Notes: generated from the letters alone by a model not told the origin. A DNA stretch of 40,708 nt from Desulfovibrionales bacterium (GCA_007693505.1 REDL01000035.1:1-40708); one strand, 5' to 3'. Counted from the first letter of the stretch, positions 1-8,236 are shown. Made by a program: numbers and translations.

Positions 1-224
1 TCAAGAACGGCAAGGTCATCCTTGAGTTCACGGCCCGCAGCCGTCCAGAGGTGGTTTCCTGGATATTGGGCTTTGGCCGCCATGCGCTTTTGCTCAAACC
101 CACGGACTTGCTGGAGGACCTGATCAGTGTGATCGAAGAGATGCATGGCCAGTACCTGGGCCAGAAGATATTCAAGGAGGAAGAAACCAATGGGCACGAT
201 GACGGGCTCTCAGCGGTGACCTGA
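1..224 (+). CDS. WYL-domain transcriptional regulator, C-terminal fragment (5' end outside window)
   Basis: The reading frame is open from position 3 to a TGA at 222-224 and has no start inside the window, so only about 73 C-terminal residues are seen. They read as the WCX extension that ends WYL-domain regulators: a VILEF strand, then SWILGFG, then HALLLKP, then a helix (LEDLISVIEEMHGQY). WYL proteins are usually HTH regulators that sense nucleic acid or nucleotide ligands, and they are common in defence and stress islands. The next gene is convergent, so this is the end of a plus-strand unit. The family call is fairly safe; what it regulates cannot be seen. Confidence 0.72.
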   Translation, partial: KNGKVILEFTARSRPEVVSWILGFGRHALLLKPTDLLEDLISVIEEMHGQYLGQKIFKEEETNGHDDGLSAVT

Positions 225-458
225 AATTGCCGCGATGGTGGCGGATTTAAAAAGTTTCCTTTTCTTCCTCTGTTTTTCCTTCTCTTCTTCCTCAGGGCAC
301 AAAGTAATCTTCTGATATTCTTCAATTAATTCATCTTCTCTTTCTTCCTCTTTTCTGCATTGTGGTTCACAATCGACCGTAGGTTCGCCTGGACGCTCAT
401 AAACCCAACGATTTCTGCATCGTTCATTGTACCGGCAGATCACTAAAGCCAAGCCCAC
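210..458 (-). CDS. Small, highly charged hypothetical protein (doubtful)
   Basis: This 82-residue frame starts with GTG inside the last codons of the metallophosphoesterase gene upstream of it (about 16 bases of overlap). An alternative GTG overlaps that gene's stop as TAGTG. The N-terminal half has four cysteines (CRYNERC and VDCEPQC spacing) and the C-terminal half is dominated by Glu, Lys and Arg. It has no recognisable domain and no good ribosome binding site. It may be a translationally coupled partner of the phosphoesterase or a chance frame in AT-rich DNA. It also overlaps the 3' end of the convergent WYL gene by 15 bases. Confidence 0.3.
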   Translation of the reverse strand: MGLALVICRYNERCRNRWVYERPGEPTVDCEPQCRKEEEREDELIEEYQKITLCPEEEEKEKQRKKRKLFKSATIAAISGHR

Positions 459-1144
459 CAGTTACCGCGACCAGAGAGTGTGGCATCTGATAACGCGATC
501 CATTCGCATTGTTGATATGCCCCCGCCATATGTAAATGGAAATGGCCGAAATACCATTTTTTAGGACGTAACCGTAAAAATGCTTCATCGAGTACATTTC
601 TTGATATATCCTCTGTCATATCCCAACCTTCATCAAAATGAGGGCTGTGGTGTTTGTCTATGTCAAAAAAATTAGGAGCAGTGTGGGATATAACAATATC
701 AGCCGAAAAAGGGAGCAATTTTATTGTTTCCATCGTCAACAATTCTTCGTTAAACCAATTAATTCCCTCTGTTCCGTAGGGTCTATCAACTGACCTTGCC
801 CCACCTAAGAAACAGGCTCTTTGACCATTAGGCAGTTCCAGCACGCTTCCTCTAGGCATCCAGTAAACTTCCGGAGCGATCTCAAAAGGTTCGAGTTTGC
901 CTCCGGAAGCATGCCAATCTGAAAATAGTGTTGCAAAATCTTCGTGATTACCATCACAAAAATAAATTGGAACACGCCGACCATTTGGAAGAGTGTTTGG
1001 TATTCGTAGCGAATTGTAATATTTTTCAGGAAAATATCCGAAATCTCCACACTGTATGATAATTTCAGGTCTGTTTTGATAAACAAAATAGTTCAGTAGA
1101 TCAAAACATTCATGAATATCTCCAACAACAGCAATTTTTGTCAT
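443..1144 (-). CDS. Calcineurin-like metallophosphoesterase
   Basis: A 233-residue protein with the ordered metal-binding motifs of calcineurin-type phosphoesterases: GDIH at residues 8-11 (Asp9, His11), CGDFG near 32-36, GNHED near 65-69, ISHTAP in the middle and GHFHLH near the C-terminus. These bind two metal ions and hydrolyse phosphate esters; the substrate is not apparent. I chose the ATG at 1144 because the first metal motif follows it directly. The frame is open 21 codons further upstream, but that part is AT-rich, hydrophobic and unlike family N-termini. The gene is clearly more AT-rich than the chromosomal genes from 2.6 kb onward, which fits horizontal acquisition. It sits between a WYL regulator and an IS66 remnant, a context typical of accessory islands. 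Confidence 0.8.
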   Translation of the reverse strand: MTKIAVVGDIHECFDLLNYFVYQNRPEIIIQCGDFGYFPEKYYNSLRIPNTLPNGRRVPIYFCDGNHEDFATLFSDWHASGGKLEPFEIAPEVYWMPRGSVLELPNGQRACFLGGARSVDRPYGTEGINWFNEELLTMETIKLLPFSADIVISHTAPNFFDIDKHHSPHFDEGWDMTEDISRNVLDEAFLRLRPKKWYFGHFHLHMAGAYQQCEWIALSDATLSGRGNWWAWL

Positions 1145-1272
1145 ATAAAAATCCGAAATAATATAAAAAATATGAATGCGAAAGATGGTTGTTTCAAGAA
1201 AAGTCATTTTTTAAAAAGTATATTCATGTAATAGTTTGATGTTACTGCAGAAGGTCGCAAAACCTTGAAATT

Positions 1273-1300
1273 CGTCATTCCGGCGAAAGCCGGAATCCAG
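1273..1300. repeat. dRS3/REP-like palindromic repeat
   Basis: The core ATTCCGGCGAAAGCCGGAAT is a near-perfect inverted repeat (ATTCCGGC / GCCGGAAT with a GAAA loop), embedded in CGTCATTCC...GGAATCCAG. This is the widespread small intergenic repeat known in many proteobacteria, in Neisseria as dRS3 (ATTCCC-N8-GGGAAT). It lies in the non-coding gap between the phosphoesterase gene and the transposase remnant. Confidence 0.65.
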
Positions 1301-1368
1301 TCTTTCCAAGGTGTTGAGCAAAATCACATCACATGTTTTCGCGGGAAAAGGGACTTTTTGCAGTGACC

Positions 1369-2160
1369 TCATAGCTTAGCGTTTTGCAACGGCCCTCGCG
1401 TTAGGCAGCAATTGCCAAGTCGTCCTGCTTCTTTATGTTGGAGGTGCCGTTGCTCGATGGCTTTGACGGTAAGCTCTTTGACATATTCAACCGGGTTGAG
1501 TTTTTGAAGCATGGCTGTACGGAACAGCGACATCAGGATTGCTTGGGCTTCTGCTCCGGCATCCGACCTATTCTGAAAGGATATTTTCCTGCTCATGACG
1601 GCTGGCCGAATCTGCTGCTCGCCATGATTGTTGTACGGACTCACGTCATGATCCAGAAAGGCCAGTAGTTCGTCCTCGTGACGTTTGAGCCTCTTGACGA
1701 GCTTTTTGACATCCTTGTCCTTGCCGCCGACCTCGATGAGTATTTCCAGGCGCTGATGCAGTCGCTTCTTGCGGCTTTCATAGCTGGCTGACGTAAGGAT
1801 TTGCTTTTGATCTCTCAAGCGCAGGGCGTCCCTGAGCAGCCTTTTCAGTTTTTTGCGAAAGGCCTTTCATTCTTTTGGACGTGTTCGTCTTGTCCACCTT
1901 CACCAGTTCGGTAAAGAGGTGAAAATAACAGCGCTGCTTGGCCAGAGCCTGAATCCGATTATAGGCACCGTAAAAATCACAGATCAAAACGCCGTTGAAG
2001 AGGGTCCCGAGGACTTGCTCCACCACCGGTGAGCCTCGACATTTGGTGATGGTGTCGTAGCAGTACTCCTTGGTGCAGAAGGCCCATAACCAGTCATGGT
2101 CGCCTGCAAGCCGCCACCCGGTCTCATCGGCGTGCAAGGCCGCGCTGTGGCGAATACGTT
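1369..2160 (-). pseudogene. IS66-family transposase remnant (frameshifted, 5'-truncated)
   Basis: Two overlapping minus-strand frames together give the C-terminal half of an IS66 DDE transposase. The upstream part (about 2157 down to 1865) contains HADETGWR, the catalytic-Asp region, and LICDFYGAYNR, the second catalytic Asp. The downstream part (1818 to 1369) contains the end of the catalytic core, with SPYNNHGEQQIRP and the conserved YVKELT end. A frameshift near 1860-1875 separates them: the peptide continues in register only if the frame changes around the KRMKG / RKKLKRLL region. An in-frame TAA lies upstream of the first conserved block, and the N-terminal half with the zinc finger is missing. 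No IS66 orfA or orfB helper gene is present. It is dead. Confidence 0.88.
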
Positions 2161-2175
2161 ACTGGATAGTGTCGT

Positions 2176-2271
2176 ATTCCGGCCTAAGTAAGTAATATCG
2201 CCGTTTTTTAGGGTCCGGGTGTAGATGCCAGCCAAGCCTTTGCACGGGGTAAGTGATCTTTCGTTTTTCAT
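2176..2271 (-). pseudogene. Possible N-terminal remnant of a tyrosine integrase next to the tRNA gene
   Basis: From an ATG at 2271 the minus strand encodes KNERSLTPCKG, GIYTRTL, KNGDITYLGR and then runs into the IS66 remnant. The pattern LTP-x-K-G-x-x-GIY-x-R-x-L-x-NGD-x-x-Y resembles the arm-type DNA-binding N-terminus of phage and island integrases. Its place, about 120 bases past the 3' end of tRNA-Val and in the same orientation, is where such integrases normally sit. Only about 32 residues remain, so the call is a hypothesis. Confidence 0.4.
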
Positions 2272-2352
2272 GAAAAAAAAATACTTCGCAGCCGAAAAAT
2301 CGTCAATTTCTATCCAATTTCTATCCAGCACGAATTTTGGTCCGGTTAGAAA

Positions 2353-2381
2353 TAAAAAATCCCGGTCTAATCGACCGGGAT
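2353..2381 (-). terminator. Rho-independent terminator of tRNA-Val
   Basis: A 9-bp perfect stem (ATCCCGGTC / GACCGGGAT, 2359-2381, five-base loop) is followed on the minus strand by a U-rich run read from 2353-2358. It starts 13 bases beyond the encoded CCA end of the tRNA gene, the expected place for its terminator. Confidence 0.8.
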
Positions 2382-2394
2382 TTTGTGTATTTGG

Positions 2395-2470
<76 letters not shown>

Positions 2471-2477
2471 ACCCAAA

Positions 2478-2506
2478 TCTTTATGTGAAAGACCGATTCT
2501 TGGCAA
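2478..2506 (-). promoter_or_regulatory. Candidate sigma-70 promoter for tRNA-Val
   Basis: On the minus strand, TTGCCA (2501-2506) and TAAAGA (2478-2483) are separated by 17 bases and end 8 bases before the tRNA 5' end. The -35 box is a good match and the -10 box a modest one. The position fits tRNA transcription. Confidence 0.4.
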
Positions 2507-2616
2507 GATTTTTTTCAATCCGTTTTTTTCCGGTGGGTGGCAGCCTGGACTTGCCGTGCTGATGGGCATACACTGGACAAAATGTTTGTCACCTATTTGC
2601 AGGAAAGGGAGCGCGT

Positions 2617-3381
2617 ATGTTGTTGATCGAGGATCTTCGGGTTTCCATCGACGGTCGGGAAGTGCTTCAAGGCGTCAGTCTGGAAATCAAGGAAGGAGAG
2701 ACGTTTATCTTGTTCGGACCCAATGGTTCGGGCAAGACGTCGTTACTGATGACGTTGATGGGGTTTGCCAACTATACCGTCACCGGCGGAAAGATTACCT
2801 TCCGGGGGCACGACATCACACATGCCCCGATTTATGAACGGGCGAGGCTGGGGATTGGGATGTCCTTTCAGCGTCCACCGACGATTCATGGCTTGAAGAC
2901 GCGTCATCTTGTGAGCATGTGCGCTCACCACCGCGATCAGAACGTGGATGTGGAGGCCATGGCTCGCAAGGTCAATTTCGACCAATTTTTGGACCGGGAT
3001 ATCAACTCCGGTTTCTCCGGGGGTGAGATCAAACGCTCAGAATTGTTGCAATTGATGGCGCAAAAGCCCTCCCTTTTACTGTTCGATGAACCGGAGTCCG
3101 GTGTTGACCTGGAGAATATGGCCTTGATTGGCAATACGGTGCGGGAACTGCTGAATGGTTCACAAGAGCCCAAGCCCGACAAAAGCATGAAGGAACTGCG
3201 GGCCGACCGGACGACATCGGGACTGATCATCACCCATACCGGGTATATTCTGGACTACATTCACGCGGATCGCGGCCAGGTGCTCCATAACGGAGTACTC
3301 TGCTGCGAGGCCAATCCCCGTGTGATTTTGGAACATATTGGAAAGTTTGGTTACAAGGAGTGCGTACGATGTCTGAATTAG
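2617..3381 (+). CDS. sufC: SufC-type ABC ATPase of a two-gene Fe-S cluster assembly system
   Basis: A 254-residue ATPase with Walker A GPNGSGKT (34-41), Q-loop Gln85, ABC signature SGGEIKR (134-140), Walker B LLLFDEP (153-159) and H-loop His207. It has no membrane partner; the next gene is the scaffold subunit SufB/D. SufC energises conformational changes of the SufB scaffold during Fe-S cluster assembly in the cytoplasm. The ATG follows a purine-rich GGAAAGGGAG site. The stop overlaps the start of sufB, so the two are translationally coupled. No cysteine desulfurase (SufS), SufU, SufE or SufA follows, which matches the minimal SufBC (SMS-like) arrangement of strict anaerobes and archaea. Naming it sufC follows the closest family; the smsC label may be more exact. 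Confidence 0.9.
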   Translation: MLLIEDLRVSIDGREVLQGVSLEIKEGETFILFGPNGSGKTSLLMTLMGFANYTVTGGKITFRGHDITHAPIYERARLGIGMSFQRPPTIHGLKTRHLVSMCAHHRDQNVDVEAMARKVNFDQFLDRDINSGFSGGEIKRSELLQLMAQKPSLLLFDEPESGVDLENMALIGNTVRELLNGSQEPKPDKSMKELRADRTTSGLIITHTGYILDYIHADRGQVLHNGVLCCEANPRVILEHIGKFGYKECVRCLN

Positions 3382-4568
3382 CTGATAAAGCCCAAAGTCC
3401 TCCACCAGCATTGCCCAAATTCGACGCTTCCAAGTACGCTTTTTCCGGGAAGGCAGCAGGCATAGCGGATATCCGGTCCCTGAGCACGGAGGACAAAGAG
3501 CGCCTGTTGATGTCCGGCGTTGACTTGGACCTTGTCGGGCGGAGCGGGAGTTATCTTCAGGTGGACGACAAAAGCGTCCACTGTGATACCTGTGACCCCA
3601 ATGTGGAGATTTTGGACATCACCGAGGCATTGCGGCGCTATGACGGTTTACCGGACTACTTCTGGAATGCGGTGAAACGCGATCAGGACGACTTCACGCG
3701 GATGGCCGATCAGGAAGTCTTGCAGGGTGGATACTTCATGCGGGTCAAGGCCGGGATGAAGATCACGGAGCCGGTCCAGTCCTGTCTGTTCATCAAAGGC
3801 GAGGCCGTCGCCCAGAACGTGCACAACATCATTGTCGTTGAAGAGGACGCGGAGCTGCACGTGATCACCGGATGCGCCACCGCGCACAACGAACAATCCG
3901 CGCTACACCTAGGCATTTCAGAATTTTATGTGAAAAAAGGCGGCAAACTGACCTTCACGATGATCCACAACTGGGGAGAGAAGGTCATGGTCAGGCCGCG
4001 CACAGTGGGTATTGTGGAGGAGGACGGTGAATTCCAGAGCAACTATGTCCTGCTCAAGCCCGTGGAGTCCGTCCAGTCCTATCCGTCCATTCATCTGAAC
4101 GGCCCCAGGGCCGTGGCCCGCTTCAATTCGGTGATTGTGGCCCCCACCGGTTCACTGGTGGATACCGGTAATCGAATTTTCCTGAACGCACCGGAGACCC
4201 GGGGTGAAATCATCTCCCGAACCATCACCACCGGGGGCAAGATTATCGCCCGCGGGCATATCATCGGCAGCCATGTTCCGGCCAAAGGGCATCTGGAGTG
4301 CAAGGGGCTGATTCTGGGCAACGGGATCATTCACGCCATTCCCGAACTGGAAGGGACGGTTTCCGGGGTGGAGCTGTCCCACGAGGCGGCCGTGGGCAAG
4401 ATTGCCCAGGAGGAGATTGAGTACTTGATGGCCCGGGGACTGGATGAGGACGAGGCCACATCCACTATTGTCCGCGGCTTCCTGAACGTGGAAATCATGG
4501 GCCTGCCGGAAAAATTGCGGCAGACGATTGATAAAACGATTCAGGAGTCGGAAAAGGACATGTTCTAG
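3369..4568 (+). CDS. sufB: SufB/SufD-family Fe-S cluster assembly scaffold
   Basis: A 399-residue SufB/SufD-family protein with the right-handed beta-helix repeats of the family in its middle and C-terminal parts (LHVITGCATAHN, GGKLTFTMIHNW, then RGEIISRTITTGGKIIARGHI and KGHLECKGLILG) and a helical C-terminus with VGKIAQEEIEYLMARGL. It forms the cluster-assembly complex with the SufC ATPase encoded just upstream. ATG 3369 is preferred over the GTG nine bases earlier because AAGGAG (3355-3360) lies 8 bases before it; this gives a 13-base overlap with sufC. Only one SufB/D paralogue is present, so the complex would be a homodimer rather than the SufB-SufD heterodimer of enterobacteria. The family assignment is secure, the SufB versus SmsB label less so. 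Confidence 0.9.
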   Translation: MSELADKAQSPPPALPKFDASKYAFSGKAAGIADIRSLSTEDKERLLMSGVDLDLVGRSGSYLQVDDKSVHCDTCDPNVEILDITEALRRYDGLPDYFWNAVKRDQDDFTRMADQEVLQGGYFMRVKAGMKITEPVQSCLFIKGEAVAQNVHNIIVVEEDAELHVITGCATAHNEQSALHLGISEFYVKKGGKLTFTMIHNWGEKVMVRPRTVGIVEEDGEFQSNYVLLKPVESVQSYPSIHLNGPRAVARFNSVIVAPTGSLVDTGNRIFLNAPETRGEIISRTITTGGKIIARGHIIGSHVPAKGHLECKGLILGNGIIHAIPELEGTVSGVELSHEAAVGKIAQEEIEYLMARGLDEDEATSTIVRGFLNVEIMGLPEKLRQTIDKTIQESEKDMF

Positions 4569-4569
4569 C

Positions 4570-4706
4570 AGTCCGTTGAAAAACTCCCAATTGCTGCGTC
4601 GCCGCACCGGCACTTACTTTGGTCAAAGCCGCTTTCTCGTATTTCGGGGCGAGACTTTCCTGTAAGTGCCGGATTGCTCCGTGCACTTGGGATTTTTGAA
4701 CGGACT
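4570..4706. repeat. MITE-like palindromic intergenic repeat
   Basis: The terminal inverted repeats AGTCCGTTGAAAAACTCCCAA (one-base indel allowed) and TTGGGATTTTTGAACGGACT bound 137 bases. An inner inverted pair, CCGGCACTTAC / GTAAGTGCCGG, continues the symmetry. The sequence type is familiar as a dispersed intergenic repeat in Desulfobacterota genomes. It begins one base after the sufB stop and may end its transcript as a long hairpin. It encodes no protein. Confidence 0.75.
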
Positions 4707-4756
4707 GAGGATAAGGATTTTTCAACACTCAGCTAGGCCCTCTGGCAGGAACGGAC

Positions 4757-5206
4757 ATGCCCGGTTTCAAGGCGCATCTTTTCGGGGGTGCGCTTTTTTT
4801 CGCGCTGGTACTCACGACGGTGCTGTGGCTCGGCATTTACCAGCCGGATCAGCAGACCGTGTTGTTCCTGGCAGTTATTGCCCTGCTCAGCGCCCTGTTT
4901 CCGGATGTGGATACGGATTCCAAGGGACGTGTGCTGTTCTATGGAGCCTTGCTGCTGATCTATCTCACGCTCATGATTCAAGGGCGCTTTCGATTGGCCG
5001 CGGTACTCGGGTTCTGTGCCCTGCTCCCGGCCGTGGGACACCACCGGGGCTGGACTCACACCTGGTGGGCCATGTTTTTGGTTCCCCTGCCGATTCTCAT
5101 CCTGCCCATGGTTTTTTACGAGAGGTCGCTGACGTCGGTTTTGCCGTTCTATCTCGCTGCAGTCACCGGATACTGCTCTCACCTGCTTCTGGACAGAGTG
5201 TTCTAA
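4757..5206 (+). CDS. YdjM-type inner-membrane metal-dependent hydrolase
   Basis: A 149-residue integral membrane protein of the YdjM/LexA-binding hydrolase family (PF04307). Family signatures are an early His (KAHLFGG, His7), FPDVDTDSK near residues 48-56, HHRGWTHTWW around 95-104 and GYCSHLLLD near the C-terminus. These His and Asp residues are thought to bind metal. Four hydrophobic segments are visible (about 10-27, 33-50, 58-90 and 105-140). The biochemical role is not established; in E. coli ydjM is SOS-induced. AGGAACGGAC precedes the ATG. Its stop overlaps the stop of the convergent cheV gene by four bases. Confidence 0.85.
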   Translation: MPGFKAHLFGGALFFALVLTTVLWLGIYQPDQQTVLFLAVIALLSALFPDVDTDSKGRVLFYGALLLIYLTLMIQGRFRLAAVLGFCALLPAVGHHRGWTHTWWAMFLVPLPILILPMVFYERSLTSVLPFYLAAVTGYCSHLLLDRVF

Positions 5207-6168
5207 ACGGCTCCTTGTTTTCTGCGAAGCTCGATCAGGTCGCGGGCCCGGCGAGCCAACTGGGTGACTTCGGGTTTGGAAATCTGGTCATCCGCCCCAA
5301 CAGCATCCCCTTTGTGCCGCAGCTTGTCCGTTATCAGCGATGAAAACAGGATCACGGGCAACTGACCCAGGTCCGGGTCTTCCTTGATTTTCTTGCAGAG
5401 CGTCAGACCATCCATGGTGGGCATTTCAATGTCCGAGATCACGACCTGGACATAGTCGGTCAAGGACTGCCCCTGCTTCTTGGCGGCCTGGTTCAGTTTC
5501 TGAAGTCGATCCCAGAGTTCCTGGCCGTGAAAGGCTGTTTCCACTGCGAAACCGGCTTTCTCCAGCAGGTCCCGGAGCATGTTCCGGATCAGCGAGGAAT
5601 CGTCGGCAATCATGGCTTTCATGGTCGTACCACTGTGAACCTCCAGATCCTGGTCCAGGCGCAAGGCCAGGGCTGGATTGAGCTCAGCCACGATTTTTTC
5701 CAGGTCCAACACAAAAACGATCCGGCCCTCCAGATTGATCACTCCGGTGATGCAGTCGGAACTGAAACTGGCCAGATACGCTCCGGGAGACATGACCTCC
5801 TCCCAGTTGATCCGGTGGATGCGGTTCACCCCGGAAACCAAAAAGGCCGTAATCACGCTGTTGAACTCCGTGACGATCACCTTGCCTTCTTCTTCGCTGG
5901 GAGCCTTGGTCTTGCCCAGCCAAACACTGAGATCGACCAATGGAATGATGTTGGAGCGCAAGTTGAACGCGCCCAGCACCGACGGGTCGGACAGCTGCGG
6001 TATTTCGGTAATCTTGGGCATGCGGATGATTTCCAGAACCTTGGCCACATTGACGGCATAGTGGCCGTGGTAGACTTCTGTCTCGCCAGGCAACTGTTCC
6101 AGCAGCGTGAACTCCACAACCTCCAGCTCGTTGGTCCCGACTTCCAAAAGGATGTTGGTCTGGCTCAT
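5203..6168 (-). CDS. cheV: Chemotaxis protein CheV (CheW-like coupling domain plus receiver)
   Basis: A 321-residue protein with an N-terminal CheW-like domain (about 10-170; VVEFTLLEQ...HYAVNVAKVLEIIR) and a C-terminal response-regulator domain (185-321). Receiver residues are in place: Asp189-Asp190, phospho-acceptor Asp246 in SDIEMP, Ser276/277 and Lys298 in SKPE. CheV couples chemoreceptors to CheA and adapts the array when phosphorylated. The ATG at 6168 has GGAGG five bases upstream, so the 18 additional upstream codons are not used. It lies downstream of ispH with a gap of about 180 bases and is probably transcribed separately, though it follows the flagellar cluster in the same direction. 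Confidence 0.93.
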   Translation of the reverse strand: MSQTNILLEVGTNELEVVEFTLLEQLPGETEVYHGHYAVNVAKVLEIIRMPKITEIPQLSDPSVLGAFNLRSNIIPLVDLSVWLGKTKAPSEEEGKVIVTEFNSVITAFLVSGVNRIHRINWEEVMSPGAYLASFSSDCITGVINLEGRIVFVLDLEKIVAELNPALALRLDQDLEVHSGTTMKAMIADDSSLIRNMLRDLLEKAGFAVETAFHGQELWDRLQKLNQAAKKQGQSLTDYVQVVISDIEMPTMDGLTLCKKIKEDPDLGQLPVILFSSLITDKLRHKGDAVGADDQISKPEVTQLARRARDLIELRRKQGAV

Positions 6169-6350
6169 GGTGTCCTCCGGTGATGGGTTGGCGATCCGGC
6201 TGAAGAAAAGCCCGGTGCTCATTACGGTTTTTCATGACAAAGAGGCGTCAGTTCCTGGCAGCAGCGAGTCGCATGCGGACGGTTCATCCAAGCGAGTGTT
6301 GGTCCGAGCTTGCAGCGTTCCGGGAGTTTCATCAGTCGTTTCATATGGCG

Positions 6351-7202
6351 TTACATGGTTTCCAGGCGCTGGACAACTTCCTGGATGACGGCTTTGGGAG
6401 TGGAGGCACCCGCGGTGATGCCGATTCGATCGAGATCGCGCAAACGGGGCAAGGGCAGTTCATCGGCCACCTCGACATGAAAACAAGGGATGCCGGACAT
6501 TTCGGCCACCTGGACCAGACGTCGGGTGTTGCCGCTCTCGCGGCCGCCGACCACGATCATGGTCTGGACCTGCCCGGCAATGACCCGGGCTTCGCTTTGG
6601 CGATTCATGGTCGCAGCACAAATGGTGTCCAAAACGGGAATTTCCGGCTCCAGCCTTTCCCGGAGTAAATTGACCAGTCGAGCATACCGTTCCTGGTCCT
6701 GGGTGGTTTGGGCCGCCAGGAAGCAGGAGCCTGGCTGGTCCCGGAGCAGCTCCATGACTTCCTCCTCTGAATCCACGACGCAGGCTCCGCTGGAGGCGTA
6801 GCTGAGCAGCCCGCGCACTTCCGGGTGGTCCGCTTCGCCCAGGAGAATCATCAAGCGGCCCTTGGCCGCCTGTTTGGCGATGAGCAGCTGCGCCTTCTTG
6901 ACCTTGGGGCAGGTGGCGTCAATCAGCTGGATGCCTTTGTCTTGCAGGGCGGATTCAATGTTTCGGGGGATGCCGTGGGCCCGGATGACCACGGTCTGCC
7001 CAGGGCCCAGGGCTTCTGGATCGTTGATCTGAATCACGCCTTGGGCTGCATAGTCCTGGAGCACCTGGGGGTTGTGGATAATCGGCCCAAGCGTGAAGAC
7101 GTTGGCCTGGCGGTTGGCCCCCTGAAGTAGAGAGTCGAGTTTGCGCAGAGCCATGTCCACACCCATGCAAAAGCCGGCGGTTTCGGCGACGATGATCTTC
7201 AT
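6351..7202 (-). CDS. ispH: 4-hydroxy-3-methylbut-2-enyl diphosphate reductase (IspH/LytB)
   Basis: A 283-residue enzyme that makes IPP and DMAPP in the last step of the MEP isoprenoid pathway. The three cysteines that bind the [4Fe-4S] cluster are present: Cys12 (GFCMGV), Cys98 (DATCPKV) and Cys195 (DTICAAT). The substrate-pocket histidines are also seen: His43 (IIHN), His76 (RAHG) and His126 (ADHPE), together with TTQ near 166-168. Its ATG overlaps the stop of the upstream dus gene by four bases (ATGA), so it is part of that operon. Fe-S dependence links it to sufBC, although the two are not adjacent. Confidence 0.95.
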   Translation of the reverse strand: MKIIVAETAGFCMGVDMALRKLDSLLQGANRQANVFTLGPIIHNPQVLQDYAAQGVIQINDPEALGPGQTVVIRAHGIPRNIESALQDKGIQLIDATCPKVKKAQLLIAKQAAKGRLMILLGEADHPEVRGLLSYASSGACVVDSEEEVMELLRDQPGSCFLAAQTTQDQERYARLVNLLRERLEPEIPVLDTICAATMNRQSEARVIAGQVQTMIVVGGRESGNTRRLVQVAEMSGIPCFHVEVADELPLPRLRDLDRIGITAGASTPKAVIQEVVQRLETM

Positions 7203-8236
7203 GGTCCTTCCTTGGAAGTATGGGTTTTCATTGGACGGGGCTGGCTGACCTGATGAGGGAGCGTCTTGAGCAGTGCATCAAGCAATGTTTCAAGCTGACT
7301 CCAGGACTCGATTTGGGTCAGTTGCGTACGCAGGGATTTCGCCCCTGTGAAACTGCGCAGATACCGCGGAGCGATGGTGCGCATGGCCAACAGGGCGCGG
7401 CGGTCATCCTGGTGGGCTCTGGCCAGTTCCATATGGCGCCGGACCAGGCCGAGACAAAAGGCCGGAGTCGCGAAATCGGCTCCACTTTTTGAACGCAGGG
7501 CTCGAAATTTACGAAAAATGGCTGGGTCCCAGAGTGCGCCGCGGGCGAACATCACCCCGTTGACACCGGTCTGGTCCAGGCAACGCTGGGCGTCCTCGGC
7601 AGTGAAGAGATCTCCGCTGGCAATGATCGGGAGCGTGATCTGCTCACGCAAGCGGGCCAACCGGCTCCAGTCGGCCTGTCCGGAATAGCCTTGGGTGGCC
7701 CAGCGGGGATGCAGCGTCAGCCAGGCAATACCGAGATCTTCCAGCCGCCAGGCCAGTTCCGGAAAGACATCCTCACCGGGCCGCCAACCCAGGCGCAGCT
7801 TCACACCCACCTGTCCGGTTCCGGCCTTGGCAACCATGGTCTTCACGATTTGGAGCAGGGTTTCCGGGGTGCGCAGCAGTGCGGCCCCGCTTCCGGTTTT
7901 GGTCACCTTGGGGACGGAACAGCCGACGTTCAGATCGAAAAAGCGTACCCCTCGGTCGCACAACATCTCCATGGCTTGGCCCACGGTTTCGGCTTCCGGA
8001 CCATAAACCTGCACCACCAGAGGGGTGTCCGCGGTATGGGACGCCAAAATACGCTGTGTGGCCGCGTTCGAGAAAATCAATCCCTTGGCGCTGACCATTT
8101 CCGTGCACGCTGCGGCGCAGCCTTGTTCTCGGCACAGCAGACGAAAGGGCAGGTCCGAGAAGCCGGCCAATGGAGCGAGCCATGGATCTTCCGGACCGAT
8201 GGGTAAACGGGGAGACGAAGAGAAAGGGCTGGTCAT
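7199..8236 (-). CDS. dus: tRNA-dihydrouridine synthase (Dus family)
   Basis: A 345-residue flavoenzyme of the DusB-like family that reduces uridine to dihydrouridine in tRNA D-loops using FMN and NADPH. Family marks are LAPLAGFSDLPFR at the N-terminus (20-32), a VSAKGL motif, QVYGPE, the catalytic Cys106 in DLNVGCSVPKV, KLRLGW and GITPLHPR-like and ASGDLFT FMN-phosphate elements. The start overlaps the upstream gene's stop (four bases) and its own stop overlaps ispH by four bases. A housekeeping tRNA modification gene at the tail of a flagellar operon is a notable arrangement. Dus is certain; the A/B/C subtype is not. Confidence 0.92.
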   Translation of the reverse strand: MTSPFSSSPRLPIGPEDPWLAPLAGFSDLPFRLLCREQGCAAACTEMVSAKGLIFSNAATQRILASHTADTPLVVQVYGPEAETVGQAMEMLCDRGVRFFDLNVGCSVPKVTKTGSGAALLRTPETLLQIVKTMVAKAGTGQVGVKLRLGWRPGEDVFPELAWRLEDLGIAWLTLHPRWATQGYSGQADWSRLARLREQITLPIIASGDLFTAEDAQRCLDQTGVNGVMFARGALWDPAIFRKFRALRSKSGADFATPAFCLGLVRRHMELARAHQDDRRALLAMRTIAPRYLRSFTGAKSLRTQLTQIESWSQLETLLDALLKTLPHQVSQPRPMKTHTSKEGP

